NCBI RefSeq assembly: GCF_024752355.1
Contig: NZ_JANTHZ010000001.1
Location: forward strand, 1,054,001 to 1,118,000
Source of the DNA: Ancylobacter mangrovi
GTDB lineage: Bacteria > Pseudomonadota > Alphaproteobacteria > Rhizobiales > Xanthobacteraceae
Length of the DNA: 64,000 bases
Direction of reading: 5' to 3'
Within the stretch, counting starts at the first letter, position 1, and the number at the start of each line of letters is the position of its first letter. Below, one piece after another: positions 42,769 to 53,633 of this stretch. A program made the translations under genes and the position numbers. The notes beneath the pieces are model-generated. The model was not told the DNA's origin. It did not search any database and worked only from the letters and a program-made list of their open reading frames with translations.

Positions 42769-43278
42769 ATGCTTGCACTCATCCATCGCGTGCTCGACCT
42801 GCTCGAGCGCGCCCTGATGACGGTGGCGGGCTGCATGCTGGTGGTCATGCTGTGCTCGCTGACCATCGATGCCGCCGGCCGCTACCTCTTCCACCACCCC
42901 CTGCCCGGCAATTTCGAGTTCACCGGCTATTTCTCGATGGTGATGCTCGCCTTTCTCGCCCTGCCCCGGAACTACACCACCGGCGGGCACATCCAGCTCG
43001 ACGTGCTGAAGCCGTGGCTGCGGCGGGTGCCGCTGCGCCTCAGCGAGCGGCTGAACGCGCTGCTGGCGGCGGCGGCGTTCGGCATCGTCACCTGGTACGC
43101 CGGCATCGAGGCGTTGCACAAGATAGAGATGCGCGAGACCACGATCGGTATCGTGCAGATGCCCGTCTACATCAGCTTCATCTGCTTTCCGCTGGGATGC
43201 CTCGTCCTGACATTGCGTCTGGCGGTCGAGATCTTCTTCCCCGAAGAACACCGGCAAGTCGAGGACATCGAGCTGTGA
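42769..43278 (+). CDS. dctQ: TRAP transporter small permease DctQ
   Basis: 169 residues, four predicted helices. The conserved DAAGRYLFHHPLPGNFEFTGYFSMVMLAFLALP region is the DctQ signature. It partners with DctM in the inner membrane. The start ATG at 42769 follows a 92-bp gap with the hairpin GGGTGCCCCG/CGGGGCAC. Its stop overlaps the dctM GTG by four bases, so the pair is coupled. Confidence 0.9.
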   Translation: MLALIHRVLDLLERALMTVAGCMLVVMLCSLTIDAAGRYLFHHPLPGNFEFTGYFSMVMLAFLALPRNYTTGGHIQLDVLKPWLRRVPLRLSERLNALLAAAAFGIVTWYAGIEALHKIEMRETTIGIVQMPVYISFICFPLGCLVLTLRLAVEIFFPEEHRQVEDIEL

Positions 43279-44576
43279 CCGCGATCGTCCTCATCGTTAC
43301 GGTGCTTCTTCTGGTCCTGCTGCTCAACGGCATGCCCGTCGCCTTCACCATGCTGGTGGCGGGCGGCGTCGGGGTCTACCTGGTCGCGGGCTGGGACACC
43401 ATGGCCGGCGTCATGAGCACGGCCCCCTATGAGCAGGTGGCGAGCTACACGCTGTCGACGCTGCCCATGTTCATCCTGATGGCGGAGTTCCTCACCGCCG
43501 GCGGCTTCACCGCCGACATCTTCCGCGCCTTCTACAAATGGTCCGGGCACATGCGCGGCGGGCTCGCCTATGCGGTCATCTTCGGCGGCGCGATGCTCGC
43601 CGCCATCTCCGGCTCGAGCAGCGCGGCGGCCGGCACGCTCGCGGGTGCGGCGCACCCGGAGATGCGGCGCTACGGCTATGACGATTCCTTCGCGACCGGC
43701 GTGATGGCGATGTCGGGCACGCTGTCGATCATGATCCCGCCGAGTATCGCCTTCATCATCTTCGGCATCATCACCGAGACCTCGGTCGGCGCGCTGCTGC
43801 TGGCCGGCATCCTGCCCGGCCTGCTGACCGCGCTCGGCTACGTGCTCGCTATCCGCCTGTCGCTCTGGCACAACCCGGCGCTGGCGCCCACCGCGCCCGG
43901 CCGGTTCCCGCTGCGCGAGCGGGTGGAGACGTTGTCCACCGTCTGGCCGGTCATGCTGCTCATGGTCATGCTGCTGGCCGCCATCTACAGCGGCGCCGCC
44001 ACGGTGACCGAGATCGGCGCGGTGGGCGCGGCGGCGGCGCTGGTGATCGCGCTCGCCATGCGCCGCATGACGCTGCGCAGCTTCGTGAAGGCGGTCACCC
44101 ACGGCACCCGCAACAGCGCGATGATCCTCGCCATCATCGCCGGCGCGTCGGTGTTCGGCATCTTCGTCACGCTGAGCGGCGTGCCGCAGATGCTGGTGCA
44201 GGCGGTGGAATCGGCCGGGGTCGACCGCTGGGTCGTGTTCTCGATGATCCTGGTGCTGCTGCTGATCCTCGGCTTCTTCCTCGACCAGCTCGCGGTGATG
44301 GTGCTGACGCTGCCGATCATCTTCCCGCTGCTGCTGCGGCTCGGCTTCGAGCCGATCTGGTTCGGCGTCATCCTGGTGAAGACGGTGGAGATCGGGCTGG
44401 TGACGCCGCCCATGGGGCTGAACTGCTTCGTAGTCTCGAGCGTCACCGGCGTGCCTGCGCACAAGGTGTTCCGCGGCATCTGGTGGCTGGTGCTGGTCGA
44501 CATGCTGGTGCTGCTGGCGCTGATCCTGTTCCCGCAGATCTCGCTGACCATCCCCCGATGGGCCGGCGCGATGTGA
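43275..44576 (+). CDS. dctM: TRAP transporter large permease DctM
   Basis: 433 residues from GTG (GTGA overlap with dctQ). Typical DctM features are LPMFILMAEFLTAGG, AAISGSSSAAAGTLAGAAHPEMRRYGYD, MIPPSIAFIIFGIITETSVG and TPPMGLNCFVVSSV near the end. It forms the sodium-driven channel. The operon ends at a GC-rich hairpin and meets a convergent dehydrogenase gene. Confidence 0.93.
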   Translation: MTAIVLIVTVLLLVLLLNGMPVAFTMLVAGGVGVYLVAGWDTMAGVMSTAPYEQVASYTLSTLPMFILMAEFLTAGGFTADIFRAFYKWSGHMRGGLAYAVIFGGAMLAAISGSSSAAAGTLAGAAHPEMRRYGYDDSFATGVMAMSGTLSIMIPPSIAFIIFGIITETSVGALLLAGILPGLLTALGYVLAIRLSLWHNPALAPTAPGRFPLRERVETLSTVWPVMLLMVMLLAAIYSGAATVTEIGAVGAAAALVIALAMRRMTLRSFVKAVTHGTRNSAMILAIIAGASVFGIFVTLSGVPQMLVQAVESAGVDRWVVFSMILVLLLILGFFLDQLAVMVLTLPIIFPLLLRLGFEPIWFGVILVKTVEIGLVTPPMGLNCFVVSSVTGVPAHKVFRGIWWLVLVDMLVLLALILFPQISLTIPRWAGAM

Positions 44577-44589
44577 GCGCGGCACCCTG

Positions 44590-44612
44590 CCGGGCCGGCA
44601 CCGCCGGCCCGG
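44590..44612. terminator. GC hairpin between convergent genes, no T-run
   Basis: CCGGGCCGGC-ACC-GCCGGCCCGG, a perfect 10-bp stem. Lack of a T-run leaves its termination role uncertain. Confidence 0.45.
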
Positions 44613-44626
44613 TAGCCGTTCGCTGG

Positions 44627-45610
44627 TCAGGCCGCGACAGGCATGCCGGCGGAAGCGGGCATCAGCCGGACCGGTGCGCCGTCGAGAAAGGCCAGCGCGT
44701 TCTCCACCGACTGCCGGTAGAACACCTCGAAATTCTCCTCGACGCAGTAGCCGAGGTGCGGCGACAGCACGACGTTGGGCGCGCTGAGCAGCGGATGGCC
44801 GGCCGGCAGCGGCTCCTCGTCATAGACGTCGAGCCCCGCCAGCAGCGTGCCCTCGTTGAGCCGCGCGATGAGGGCCGGCGTGTCGACCAGCGGGCTGCGC
44901 GAGGTGTTCACGAGGATGGCGCCGGGCTTCATCAGCGCCAGCTCGGCCGCACCGATGATGCCGCGCGTCTGCGGCGCCAGCACGAGGTGCAGGCTCACCA
45001 CGTCGGCGGTGCGCAGCAGTTCCTCCTTCGAGGCGTAGGCGACGCCCGCCTCGGCCGCCCGCTCGGCGGTGAGGTGCGGGCTCCAGGCGATGACGCGCAT
45101 GCCGAGCGCGGCGGCATAGCCGGCGACCATGCGCCCGAGGCGGCCGAGCCCGATCAGGCCGAGCGTGCGCCCCTTGAGCGAGATGCCCGGCGCGATGCCG
45201 GACTGGAACGTGCCCGCGCGCACCGAGGCGTCGCCGGCCGCCACCCGCCGCGCGGCGGTGAGCATGAGGCACAGGGCGAGCTCGGAGGTCGATTCGCCGC
45301 CCTCCCCGGATTCGGTTCGGCAGACCACCACGCCGCGCGCCTCGAGCGCCGCCACGTCGACCGAGAGGTTGCGCATGCCGGTGACGTTGAGCAGGCGCAG
45401 GCGCGGCAGCCGGGCGGTCAGGCTGGCGGGAAAGCGCGTGCGCTCGCGCAGGGTGAGGAGGATGTCGAACGGGGCGAGGCGTTCGGCGAGCTGCGCCTCA
45501 TCCTTGAGGCTGTCGTGGAAGAACGTGATCTCGGCCCGCGCCGCGAGAGCCGACCAGTCGGTGCATTGCGCAGCGATGCGCTGCCAGTCGTCGAGTACCG
45601 CAACCTTCAT
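44627..45610 (-). CDS. D-2-hydroxyacid dehydrogenase (NAD), copy 5
   Basis: 327 residues from the ATG at 45610, which follows GGGAGGACGGG; upstream in-frame codons to 45682 are discounted. GLIGLGRLGRMVA is the dinucleotide motif; NTSRSPLVDT, DVYDEEPLP and LSPHLGYC contain the Arg, Glu and His. The RSPLVD and PHLGYC variants are typical of a subgroup that differs from the other copies in this window. A Crp-like operator at 45802 has a plausible minus-strand -10 that would serve it. Confidence 0.87.
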   Translation of the reverse strand: MKVAVLDDWQRIAAQCTDWSALAARAEITFFHDSLKDEAQLAERLAPFDILLTLRERTRFPASLTARLPRLRLLNVTGMRNLSVDVAALEARGVVVCRTESGEGGESTSELALCLMLTAARRVAAGDASVRAGTFQSGIAPGISLKGRTLGLIGLGRLGRMVAGYAAALGMRVIAWSPHLTAERAAEAGVAYASKEELLRTADVVSLHLVLAPQTRGIIGAAELALMKPGAILVNTSRSPLVDTPALIARLNEGTLLAGLDVYDEEPLPAGHPLLSAPNVVLSPHLGYCVEENFEVFYRQSVENALAFLDGAPVRLMPASAGMPVAA

Positions 45611-45988
45611 CCCGTCCTCCCGAAACCTGCGGCGATGTCCGCCGATGCCGGGCACGATTGTCCGCCGCCGGCCGATGAGCAAGTCAATCGCAAGTCATGC
45701 CCAGTAAGTCATTCCCCCCACGGCCCTACGGGACGGCGCGGCGCGGCCGCCCGCGAGGCGGCGCCGGACGTCCTCGCATAGCCGTCCGATACCACCGCCC
45801 GTGTCGGCCAGACGACATTAACGCCCGGGCGATCCGCTTATTTTCCTCGCGCCTTTACTGCGAAGAGGGGCCGCCGGCGAGCCGCGGCGACCGGCCCCGA
45901 CACGAGTTGCCCCGATGCGACCTTTCGCACGCGCCCGACGGCGCGGCGGAACATGCGGCCGAACCAGAACAATGACCCGGAGGAAACG
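45611..45988. other. 378-bp divergent regulatory region
   Basis: Three direct repeats AAGTCA (45681, 45692, 45706), and the perfect Crp-like operator at 45802-45817 with -10 candidates in both directions. The 92-codon frame across the region shows no protein-like features. Confidence 0.6.
45802..45817. promoter_or_regulatory. Perfect Crp-like operator, class II promoter(s)
   Basis: TGTCG-GCCAGA-CGACA. TATTTT (45839-45844) starts 22 bp to the right, and TATGCG on the minus strand (45780-45775) starts 22 bp to the left. It should drive the ABC binding-protein gene and perhaps the dehydrogenase at 44627. Confidence 0.65.
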
Positions 45989-47311
45989 ATGACGACCAAC
46001 GCACGCGACGATAGTCAACGCCCGAGCCGGGCCACCGGCCCTTCGCTCTCGCGCCGCGAGGTGTTCGGCCTCGCGGCAGGGGGCGCGGCGGTGCTGGCCA
46101 CGGCCAAGCGCGCCGATGCGCAGGTGGCCGCGCCCGCCGTGCGCAAGAAGGTGAAGCTCACCTACTGGAACTGGGCGGACAACCCGAACCACCAGAAGAT
46201 CTCGGTCGATTCGGTCGACATGTTCAACAAGTCGCAGGACTTCATCGAGGTCGCGCTCGACGCCAACATGGCGGTGATGGAGGCGCGCAAGAAGCTGGTG
46301 GTCTCCTACGCCGCCGGCGCGCCGCCGGACGTCATCAACACCATCCAGTACTGGGTGCAGGATTATTTCGACAACGGCATCCTCGAGCCGATCGAGGACC
46401 GCTTCAACGCGTGGGACGAGAAGTCGGACTTCTTTCACAACGTCATGGAGCAGACCCGCTCCAAGCCGGACCAACCCTTCCTCTACCTGCCCCAGACCAG
46501 CATTCCCTATTTCCTCTACTACCGGGCGGACTGGTTCGACGACGCCAATCTGAAGCCGCCGGAGACCTATGACGAGCTGATCGCCGACGCCAAGGCACTG
46601 ACGAAGGCGCCGGACCGCTACGGCTTCGCCATGCGCGGGCAGACCGCCTCGGCGATCCAGGTGATCTTCCCGATCTGGGCCAGCGCCGGCGTGCAGTTCG
46701 CCACCCCGGACGGCACGGTGGACTTCGATTCACCCGCCGCGATCGAGGTGACCGACAAGTGGCTCGGCATGGCGCTGCGCGACCATTCGGCCCAGCCGAC
46801 CGCCGCCACGGACGGCTATCGCGAGCTCTACGCGCTGATGGAGAAGGGCCGCTGCGGCATGTGGTTCTACGGCCCGCATGCGAGCCCGGCGCTGATGACC
46901 GCGCTCGGCGACAAGATCCAGGGCACGCAGAACCCGCGCGTCGGCGACAAGCACTACATGATCGCCAACCCCGAGGGCCCGATGATGGTGTCGAGCTGCA
47001 AGGAGAAGGAGGCGGCGTGGGAGTTCATGAAGTTCATCGCCAGCGGCGACGCGGCGATGCTCTTCACCGCCAACCGCATGGTGCCGCCGGTGCGCACCTC
47101 GCTGTCGAAGCGGCCGGTGTTCCAGGACAACCGCTTCATCCGCATGTCGCTCGACCATCTCGATACCTGGTGGACCCCGCCCTACGCGCACGAATACTGG
47201 ACCAACTTCCAGGACAAGATCCCACCCTACTGGCAGGAGGCCGTGCGCGGCAACATCACCGCCGCCCAGTTCAACCAGCAGGGCGCCAAGCTGCTGCGGG
47301 GCGAGGCGTGA
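45989..47311 (+). CDS. ABC sugar-type (family 1) substrate-binding protein, Tat-like export signal
   Basis: 440 residues. The N-terminus has SRREVFGLAAGGAAVLATAKRADAQ, a twin-arginine motif, hydrophobic core and AxA-like cleavage site near residue 45. Mature KVKLTYWNWADNPNHQKI is the MalE/UgpB-type start. It would bind an oligosaccharide, polyol or glycerol-phosphate-like ligand in the periplasm. GGAGGAAAC precedes this ATG. The usual two permease genes are absent: an ATPase gene follows at 39 bp, then a convergent gene. Confidence 0.9.
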   Translation: MTTNARDDSQRPSRATGPSLSRREVFGLAAGGAAVLATAKRADAQVAAPAVRKKVKLTYWNWADNPNHQKISVDSVDMFNKSQDFIEVALDANMAVMEARKKLVVSYAAGAPPDVINTIQYWVQDYFDNGILEPIEDRFNAWDEKSDFFHNVMEQTRSKPDQPFLYLPQTSIPYFLYYRADWFDDANLKPPETYDELIADAKALTKAPDRYGFAMRGQTASAIQVIFPIWASAGVQFATPDGTVDFDSPAAIEVTDKWLGMALRDHSAQPTAATDGYRELYALMEKGRCGMWFYGPHASPALMTALGDKIQGTQNPRVGDKHYMIANPEGPMMVSSCKEKEAAWEFMKFIASGDAAMLFTANRMVPPVRTSLSKRPVFQDNRFIRMSLDHLDTWWTPPYAHEYWTNFQDKIPPYWQEAVRGNITAAQFNQQGAKLLRGEA

Positions 47312-47350
47312 GGCGCGGCTGCGAGGGGCCCCGGGGATCGACGGTGACAC

Positions 47351-48460
<1,110 letters not shown>

Positions 48461-48472
48461 AGGACGAGCCGC

Positions 48473-49402
48473 CTACAGGCGCGCCCGCCCGTCATGGCGG
48501 GCGAGGCGGGCCAGCAGGTAGTCGACCTCGTCCCGCGCGGCGGGAGTGAGCGCGGAGCCGGGCTTGCGCTGGGCGTCGCTGGCGATGAAGCCGCGGCGCA
48601 TCAGCACGTATTTGCGCACGGCGAGGCCCACGCCCTGCTGCTGCTCGTAGCGCAGCAGCGGCAGATGGGCGTCGAACAGATTGTGCGCCTCCTCGCGCAG
48701 CCCTTCCTTCTGCAGCCGCACCACGTCGGCGAGCATCTCGGGGAAGGCGTAGCCGGTCATGGCGCCGTTGGCGCCGCGCTCCATCTCGAAATCGAGGAAC
48801 AGCCCGCCATTGCCGGTGAGGATCGAGAGCGGGCGCAGCGAGCCGTCCTTCTGGAAGCCGCGCAGCGCCGAGATCTTCTCCAGCCCCGGCCAGTCCTCGT
48901 GCTTCAGCATCACACAGGAGGGGTTCTCCTCGACGATGCGGCGGATGACCTGCGGGGTCATCTGCACCGTCAGGGTGAGCGGATAGTCCTGGATGACGAA
49001 GGGAATGTCGGTGCCGATCGCCTCGACCGCCTGGCGGTAATAGCCGGTGATCTGGTCGTCGGTGCGCAGCGCCGGCGGCGGGGCAATCATCACGCCCGCG
49101 GCCCCGCGCTCCATCGCCGCCCGGGCGAGCGCGCGCATGGCGGCGAAGCCCGGCGCCGAGACGCCGACGACCACCGGCAGGTCGCCGAACCCGTCGATGA
49201 AGCGGGCGGTGATGGCGAGCGCCTCGTCCGGCTCCAGCTTGGGCGCCTCGCCCATGATGCCGAGCACGGTGACCCCGGTCGCGCCGGCGGCGAGATAGCG
49301 CTCGACCAGCCGGTCCACCGAGGCGAAGTCGACCGCGCCGGAGGGCGTGAACGGGGTCGGCGCGATCGGGAACAGGCCGGAGGCGGTGGCGTCGAGCAGC
49401 AT
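48473..49402 (-). CDS. DapA/NAL-family class I aldolase or lyase
   Basis: 309 residues. The Schiff-base lysine is in VMLKHEDW, and the conserved Tyr is in VIQDYPLTL. PIAPTPFTPSGAVDFASVDRLVERYLAAGATGVTVLGIMGEAPKL is the family start, with a substrate loop differing from true DHDPS. Family members cleave or dehydrate 2-keto-3-deoxy acids (KDG aldolase, 5-dehydro-4-deoxyglucarate dehydratase) or act on hydroxyprolines. Start at 49402 behind GGGAGA; the frame extends to 50035 only as overlap with another gene. Divergent from the third enolase-superfamily gene, each with its own Crp-like site. Confidence 0.85.
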   Translation of the reverse strand: MLLDATASGLFPIAPTPFTPSGAVDFASVDRLVERYLAAGATGVTVLGIMGEAPKLEPDEALAITARFIDGFGDLPVVVGVSAPGFAAMRALARAAMERGAAGVMIAPPPALRTDDQITGYYRQAVEAIGTDIPFVIQDYPLTLTVQMTPQVIRRIVEENPSCVMLKHEDWPGLEKISALRGFQKDGSLRPLSILTGNGGLFLDFEMERGANGAMTGYAFPEMLADVVRLQKEGLREEAHNLFDAHLPLLRYEQQQGVGLAVRKYVLMRRGFIASDAQRKPGSALTPAARDEVDYLLARLARHDGRARL

Positions 49403-49458
49403 GAGGCGGGTCTCCCTTCGGCGAGCATCGCACGTTAGCGGGCGCCATCCGAGAGCGG

Positions 49459-49474
49459 TGTCGGCAAAACGACA
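49459..49474 (-). promoter_or_regulatory. Perfect Crp-like operator, class II promoter of the dapA-like gene
   Basis: TGTCG-GCAAAA-CGACA. On the minus strand, TAACGT (49437-49432) starts 22 bp away, giving a start near 49425 and a 23-nt leader to the ATG at 49402. Confidence 0.68.
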
Positions 49475-49518
49475 AGTGCTCTTGCGCGGCTCCCCACGCA
49501 CCGGCCCGGGGTAGCGCT

Positions 49519-49534
49519 TGTCCGGTGGGCGACA
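49519..49534 (+). promoter_or_regulatory. Crp-like operator, class II promoter of enolase-superfamily gene 3
   Basis: TGTCC-GGTGGG-CGACA, one mismatch. TAGCGT (49556-49561) starts 22 bp downstream, predicting a start near 49568 and a 28-nt leader. Its centre is exactly 60 bp from the site at 49459, so each divergent gene has its own operator. Confidence 0.65.
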
Positions 49535-49595
49535 GCCGCCGCTTCGCGCGCACGCTAGCGTCCAGCGAGGATGGATACCGGGAGAGCGCTGCGCC

Positions 49596-50744
49596 ATGAA
49601 GATCACCGACATGCGCGTCCACCCGCTGACTGCCCGCTTCGACAAGGTGCGCTGGACGGCGCACGAGCCCTTCGACACCGCGCAGCTCGTATTGGTCGAG
49701 ATCCGCACCGACGACGGGCTCGTCGGCATCGGCGAAATCTCGACCGGCCCGCAGGCGAGCGTGTGCGCGCTGCTCGACATGATTGCGCCGGTGCTGACCG
49801 GCCTCGACCCGCTGGCGCCCGAGGAGATCTGGAACCGGCTATTCGCCGTCACGGTGCCGCGCCCGGGCGGCAGCGGGCCGTGGGACGCCCGGCCGCCCCC
49901 GCTGCCGCGCAACCAGCGCCCACAGTTCATGGCGGCGATGGCGGGCATCGACATCGCGCTGTGGGACCTGCGCGGCAAGGCGGCGGGGCTTCCCGTGTTC
50001 CGGCTGCTCGGCGGCAATCGAACCGACGTCTTCACCTATGCGGTCGGCGGCTTTTACGTCGAGGGGGAATCCCCGCTCGCCTGCGCCGACGAGCTCGCCT
50101 CCTTCGTCGCCGACGGCTTCCGCGCGGTGAAGCTGAAGACCGGGGCGCTCTCGCTCAAAGACGAGGTGGCGCGGGTGCAGGCGGTGCGCGCGGCGATCGG
50201 GCCCGACGTGCTGCTGATGCTGGACATGAACGCGCCCGTCGATGTCGAGGGCTGCATCCGCTTCGCCCGCGCGGTCGAGCGCTACGACATCTTCTGGCTG
50301 GAAGAGCCGCTGCACTGGTACCTGCAGCCCTCCGACTTCGCCCGCGCCGCCGCCCGCTGCCCGATCCCCCTCGCCCATGGCGAGCGCGAGTGGCACCGCT
50401 TCACGGTGCGCGAGTTCATCGATTCCGGTGCGCTCGGCTATGTGCAGTTCGACTGCACCCGCCATGCCGGCTTCAGCGAGGCGCTGCGCATCGCCCATTA
50501 CGCCGCTATGAAGGGGGTGATGGTGGCCCCGCACACGGCGGCACACCTGCACGCTCACCTCGTCTCCGCGCTCGGCGACGCCGCCTTCGCGGCCGAATCG
50601 GTAGGCGACCCGGACATGCACCCGATCCACCACCGCATCTTCCACGGCGGCGCGCAGTATCGCGATGGCCGGGTCCACCTCACCGAGGCGCCGGGCTTCG
50701 GGCTCGAGGTCGACTGGCGGGCGGTGGAGGCGCTGAAGGGCTGA
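49596..50744 (+). CDS. Enolase-superfamily sugar-acid dehydratase or racemase, third type
   Basis: 382 residues. VKLKTG gives Lys179 and Lys181; metal ligands are Asp210 (LMLDMN), Glu236 (WLEEP) and Glu263 (HGERE); Asp286 and His313 (PHTAAHLHAH) form the second-half dyad. It differs from the pair at 9877 and 18638 by an insert at about 90-108 (PRPGGSGPWDARPPPLPRN). Such enzymes dehydrate sugar acids or epimerise amino acids. Divergent from the dapA-like gene, whose product could cleave the 2-keto-3-deoxy acid formed. Confidence 0.87.
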   Translation: MKITDMRVHPLTARFDKVRWTAHEPFDTAQLVLVEIRTDDGLVGIGEISTGPQASVCALLDMIAPVLTGLDPLAPEEIWNRLFAVTVPRPGGSGPWDARPPPLPRNQRPQFMAAMAGIDIALWDLRGKAAGLPVFRLLGGNRTDVFTYAVGGFYVEGESPLACADELASFVADGFRAVKLKTGALSLKDEVARVQAVRAAIGPDVLLMLDMNAPVDVEGCIRFARAVERYDIFWLEEPLHWYLQPSDFARAAARCPIPLAHGEREWHRFTVREFIDSGALGYVQFDCTRHAGFSEALRIAHYAAMKGVMVAPHTAAHLHAHLVSALGDAAFAAESVGDPDMHPIHHRIFHGGAQYRDGRVHLTEAPGFGLEVDWRAVEALKG

Positions 50745-50768
50745 GGCCGCTCCGCCCTCGCCAAGCGG

Positions 50769-51641
50769 TCAGACGAAGAAGGCGCGGAAGCGCGCCAGCG
50801 TCTCCTCCGGCACTTCCTCGGGAATGAAGTGTCCGCTGACTACCGGCCCGCCTTCGACATGGGTTGCATAGTCGCGCCAGACGGCGAGCGCGTCGTCGAA
50901 CACCGCCTGGGTGTGGCTGCGCACGCCCCACATGACCATCAGCGGCACCTCGACCTTGCGGCCGAAATCGGCGTCGTCCATGTCGAGGTCGACGGTGGCG
51001 CAGGCGCGGTAGTCGGCGCAGGACGCCATGATCATCTTCGGCGTGAAGCAGCGCACATATTCGGCCCACGCCTCCTCGTCGAACACGCTGCGCGTATTGC
51101 CCGGCAGCACCATCATCTTGGTGAGGAACTGCTCGGGCGGCACGGCGGCCATCATCGCCTCCGGCAGGCCGCCGGTCTGGGGCATGAACACCCAGTGCCA
51201 GGACTTCAGCGCCCAGGCGCGCGAGGCGTTGTGCCAGACATGGCGGCTCGGCAGGATGTCGAGGATGGCGCATTTCGCGACCGCCTCGGGGTGGTCCTGC
51301 ATCATTCGGTGCGCGGTGCGCCCGCCCCGGTCGTGGCCGGCGAGGAAGAAGCGCTCATGGCCGAGCGCGCGCATCACCTCGATCTGGTCCTGCGCCATGG
51401 CACGGAACGAATAATTGGCGCAGTCCGCGTCCGGCTCGGGTGCCGAGCTGTCACCATAGCCGCGCAGGTCGGCCGCCACGACGTGGTAGTCCTCGGCGAG
51501 CTCGTTGGCGATCTTGTGCCAGCACACATGGGTCTGCGGGTTGCCGTGCAGCAGCAGCAGCGGCGGACCCTCGCCGCCGTGCCGCACGCGGATCCGCGCG
51601 CCGCTTGTGTCGATGAAGGTGTCGGCAAATCCCTCGAACAT
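50769..51641 (-). CDS. Haloacetate/fluoroacetate dehalogenase-like alpha/beta hydrolase
   Basis: 290 residues. It carries the residues of fluoroacetate dehalogenase at nearly the same numbers as the Burkholderia FA1 enzyme: nucleophile Asp104 with Arg105 and Arg108 in GHDRGGRTA, Asp128, halide-site His149/Trp150 in SWHWVF with Tyr211, and base His271 in SGHFIPEE. It would replace a halogen on a 2-haloacid with hydroxyl, giving a 2-hydroxy acid such as glycolate. The start ATG 51641 is preferred over the GTG 51653 on spacing to GGGA. It shares the divergent operator at 51701 with a D-2-hydroxyacid dehydrogenase. Epoxide hydrolase is less likely given the Arg pair. Confidence 0.87.
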   Translation of the reverse strand: MFEGFADTFIDTSGARIRVRHGGEGPPLLLLHGNPQTHVCWHKIANELAEDYHVVAADLRGYGDSSAPEPDADCANYSFRAMAQDQIEVMRALGHERFFLAGHDRGGRTAHRMMQDHPEAVAKCAILDILPSRHVWHNASRAWALKSWHWVFMPQTGGLPEAMMAAVPPEQFLTKMMVLPGNTRSVFDEEAWAEYVRCFTPKMIMASCADYRACATVDLDMDDADFGRKVEVPLMVMWGVRSHTQAVFDDALAVWRDYATHVEGGPVVSGHFIPEEVPEETLARFRAFFV

Positions 51642-51700
51642 GGCTGGTCCCACGCAATGGCGTCCGCGCTGGCGAGACTAGCGCCTCGGCCGGCGGGCGA

Positions 51701-51716
51701 TGTCGCGCAGGCGACA
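51701..51716. promoter_or_regulatory. Perfect Crp-like operator serving two divergent class II promoters
   Basis: TGTCG-CGCAGG-CGACA. Plus strand TAGGCT (51738-51743) starts 22 bp away; minus strand TAGTCT (51680-51675) starts 21 bp away. Predicted starts near 51750 and 51668 give leaders of 86 and 27 nt to the dehydrogenase and the dehalogenase. Confidence 0.7.
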
Positions 51717-51835
51717 GGCCGGGGTGAGGCGCGCCGCTAGGCTCGCAGGATGCCGTCACATGCGGGCCGGCGAGCACCGGGGGGAGACGATGATGCGGAC
51801 AGGCCCGGCGGCGCCGGCGGGGGACGACTGACGCG

Positions 51836-52853
<1,018 letters not shown>

Positions 52854-52867
<14 letters not shown>

Positions 52868-53618
52868 TCTCAAGGGAGCCCGCGTCCTCGTCACGGGCGC
52901 CAGCTCCGGCATCGGGCTGGCGGTGGCACGCGCCTTCGCCGAGCACGGTGCGGCCGTGGCGATCCATTATTTCCACAACGAGGCGCCGGCGCGGGCGCTG
53001 GTTGATGAAATGACCGCGGCCGGCGCGCGGGCGATGCTCGTCTCGGGCGATGTGAGCCGGGCGGAGGAGGCGCAGGCCATGGCCGGGCGCGCCATCGCGG
53101 GGCTCGGCGGGCTCGACATACTGGTCAACAATGCCGGCGGGCTGAGCGACATGGTGCCGCTCACCACCTATGACGGCGGCGGCTATGACCGGCTGATGGA
53201 CCTCAATGTCCGCTCCATCCTCGCCGTGACCCAGGCTGCGCTGCCGGCGCTGCGCGCCTCCGGCCGGGGCTCGGTGATCAATACCGGCTCGGTGGCGGGC
53301 CGCAATGGCGGGCGCGTTGGCTCGGCCATCTATGCCGCAGCCAAGGCCGCGGTGCATTCGCTGACCCGCAGCATGGCGCAGGAGTTCGCCAGGGACGCGA
53401 TCCGCGTCAACGCCGTCGCGCCGGGCCTCATCCTCACGCCGTTCCACGACGGCACGCCGCCCGAGCGGCTCGAGGCGGTGAAGGCGGCGGTGCCGCTGAA
53501 CAGGCTCGGCGTCCCGCAGGACTGCGTCGGCGCCTATCTCTTCCTCGGCTCGACGCAGATGAGCGGCTACACCACCGGCGCGATCCTCGACGTCAATGGC
53601 GGGCGCGTGATGGCCTGA
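52854..53618 (+). CDS. Short-chain dehydrogenase/reductase (FabG-like)
   Basis: 254 residues. VTGASSGIGLAVARAF, NNAGG, NTGSVAG and IYAAAKAAVHSL hold the SDR residues, and HYFHNEAPAR after strand 2 is a FabG-like NADP pocket. Substrate unknown; proximity to copy 6 of the D-2-hydroxyacid dehydrogenases suggests another step in the same route. Its start lies within the end of that gene (14-bp overlap). Confidence 0.87.
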
Positions 53619-53633
53619 GAGCCGCGCGCGGCG

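Noticed and set aside
45697..45975. 92-residue frame between dehydrogenase copy 5 and the ABC genes
   Set aside because: It runs through the perfect Crp-like operator and its -10, has no ribosome-binding site and no recognisable sequence.
48483..48502. GCCCGCC/GGCGGGC hairpin near the ABC ATPase stop as a terminator
   Set aside because: It lies inside the coding end of the dapA-like gene and has no T-run; the symmetry may reflect codons.
49403..50035. N-terminal extension of the dapA-like gene to 520 residues
   Set aside because: It would run antisense through the start of the enolase-superfamily gene and across both Crp-like promoters; the ATG at 49402 has a ribosome-binding site and matches the family start.
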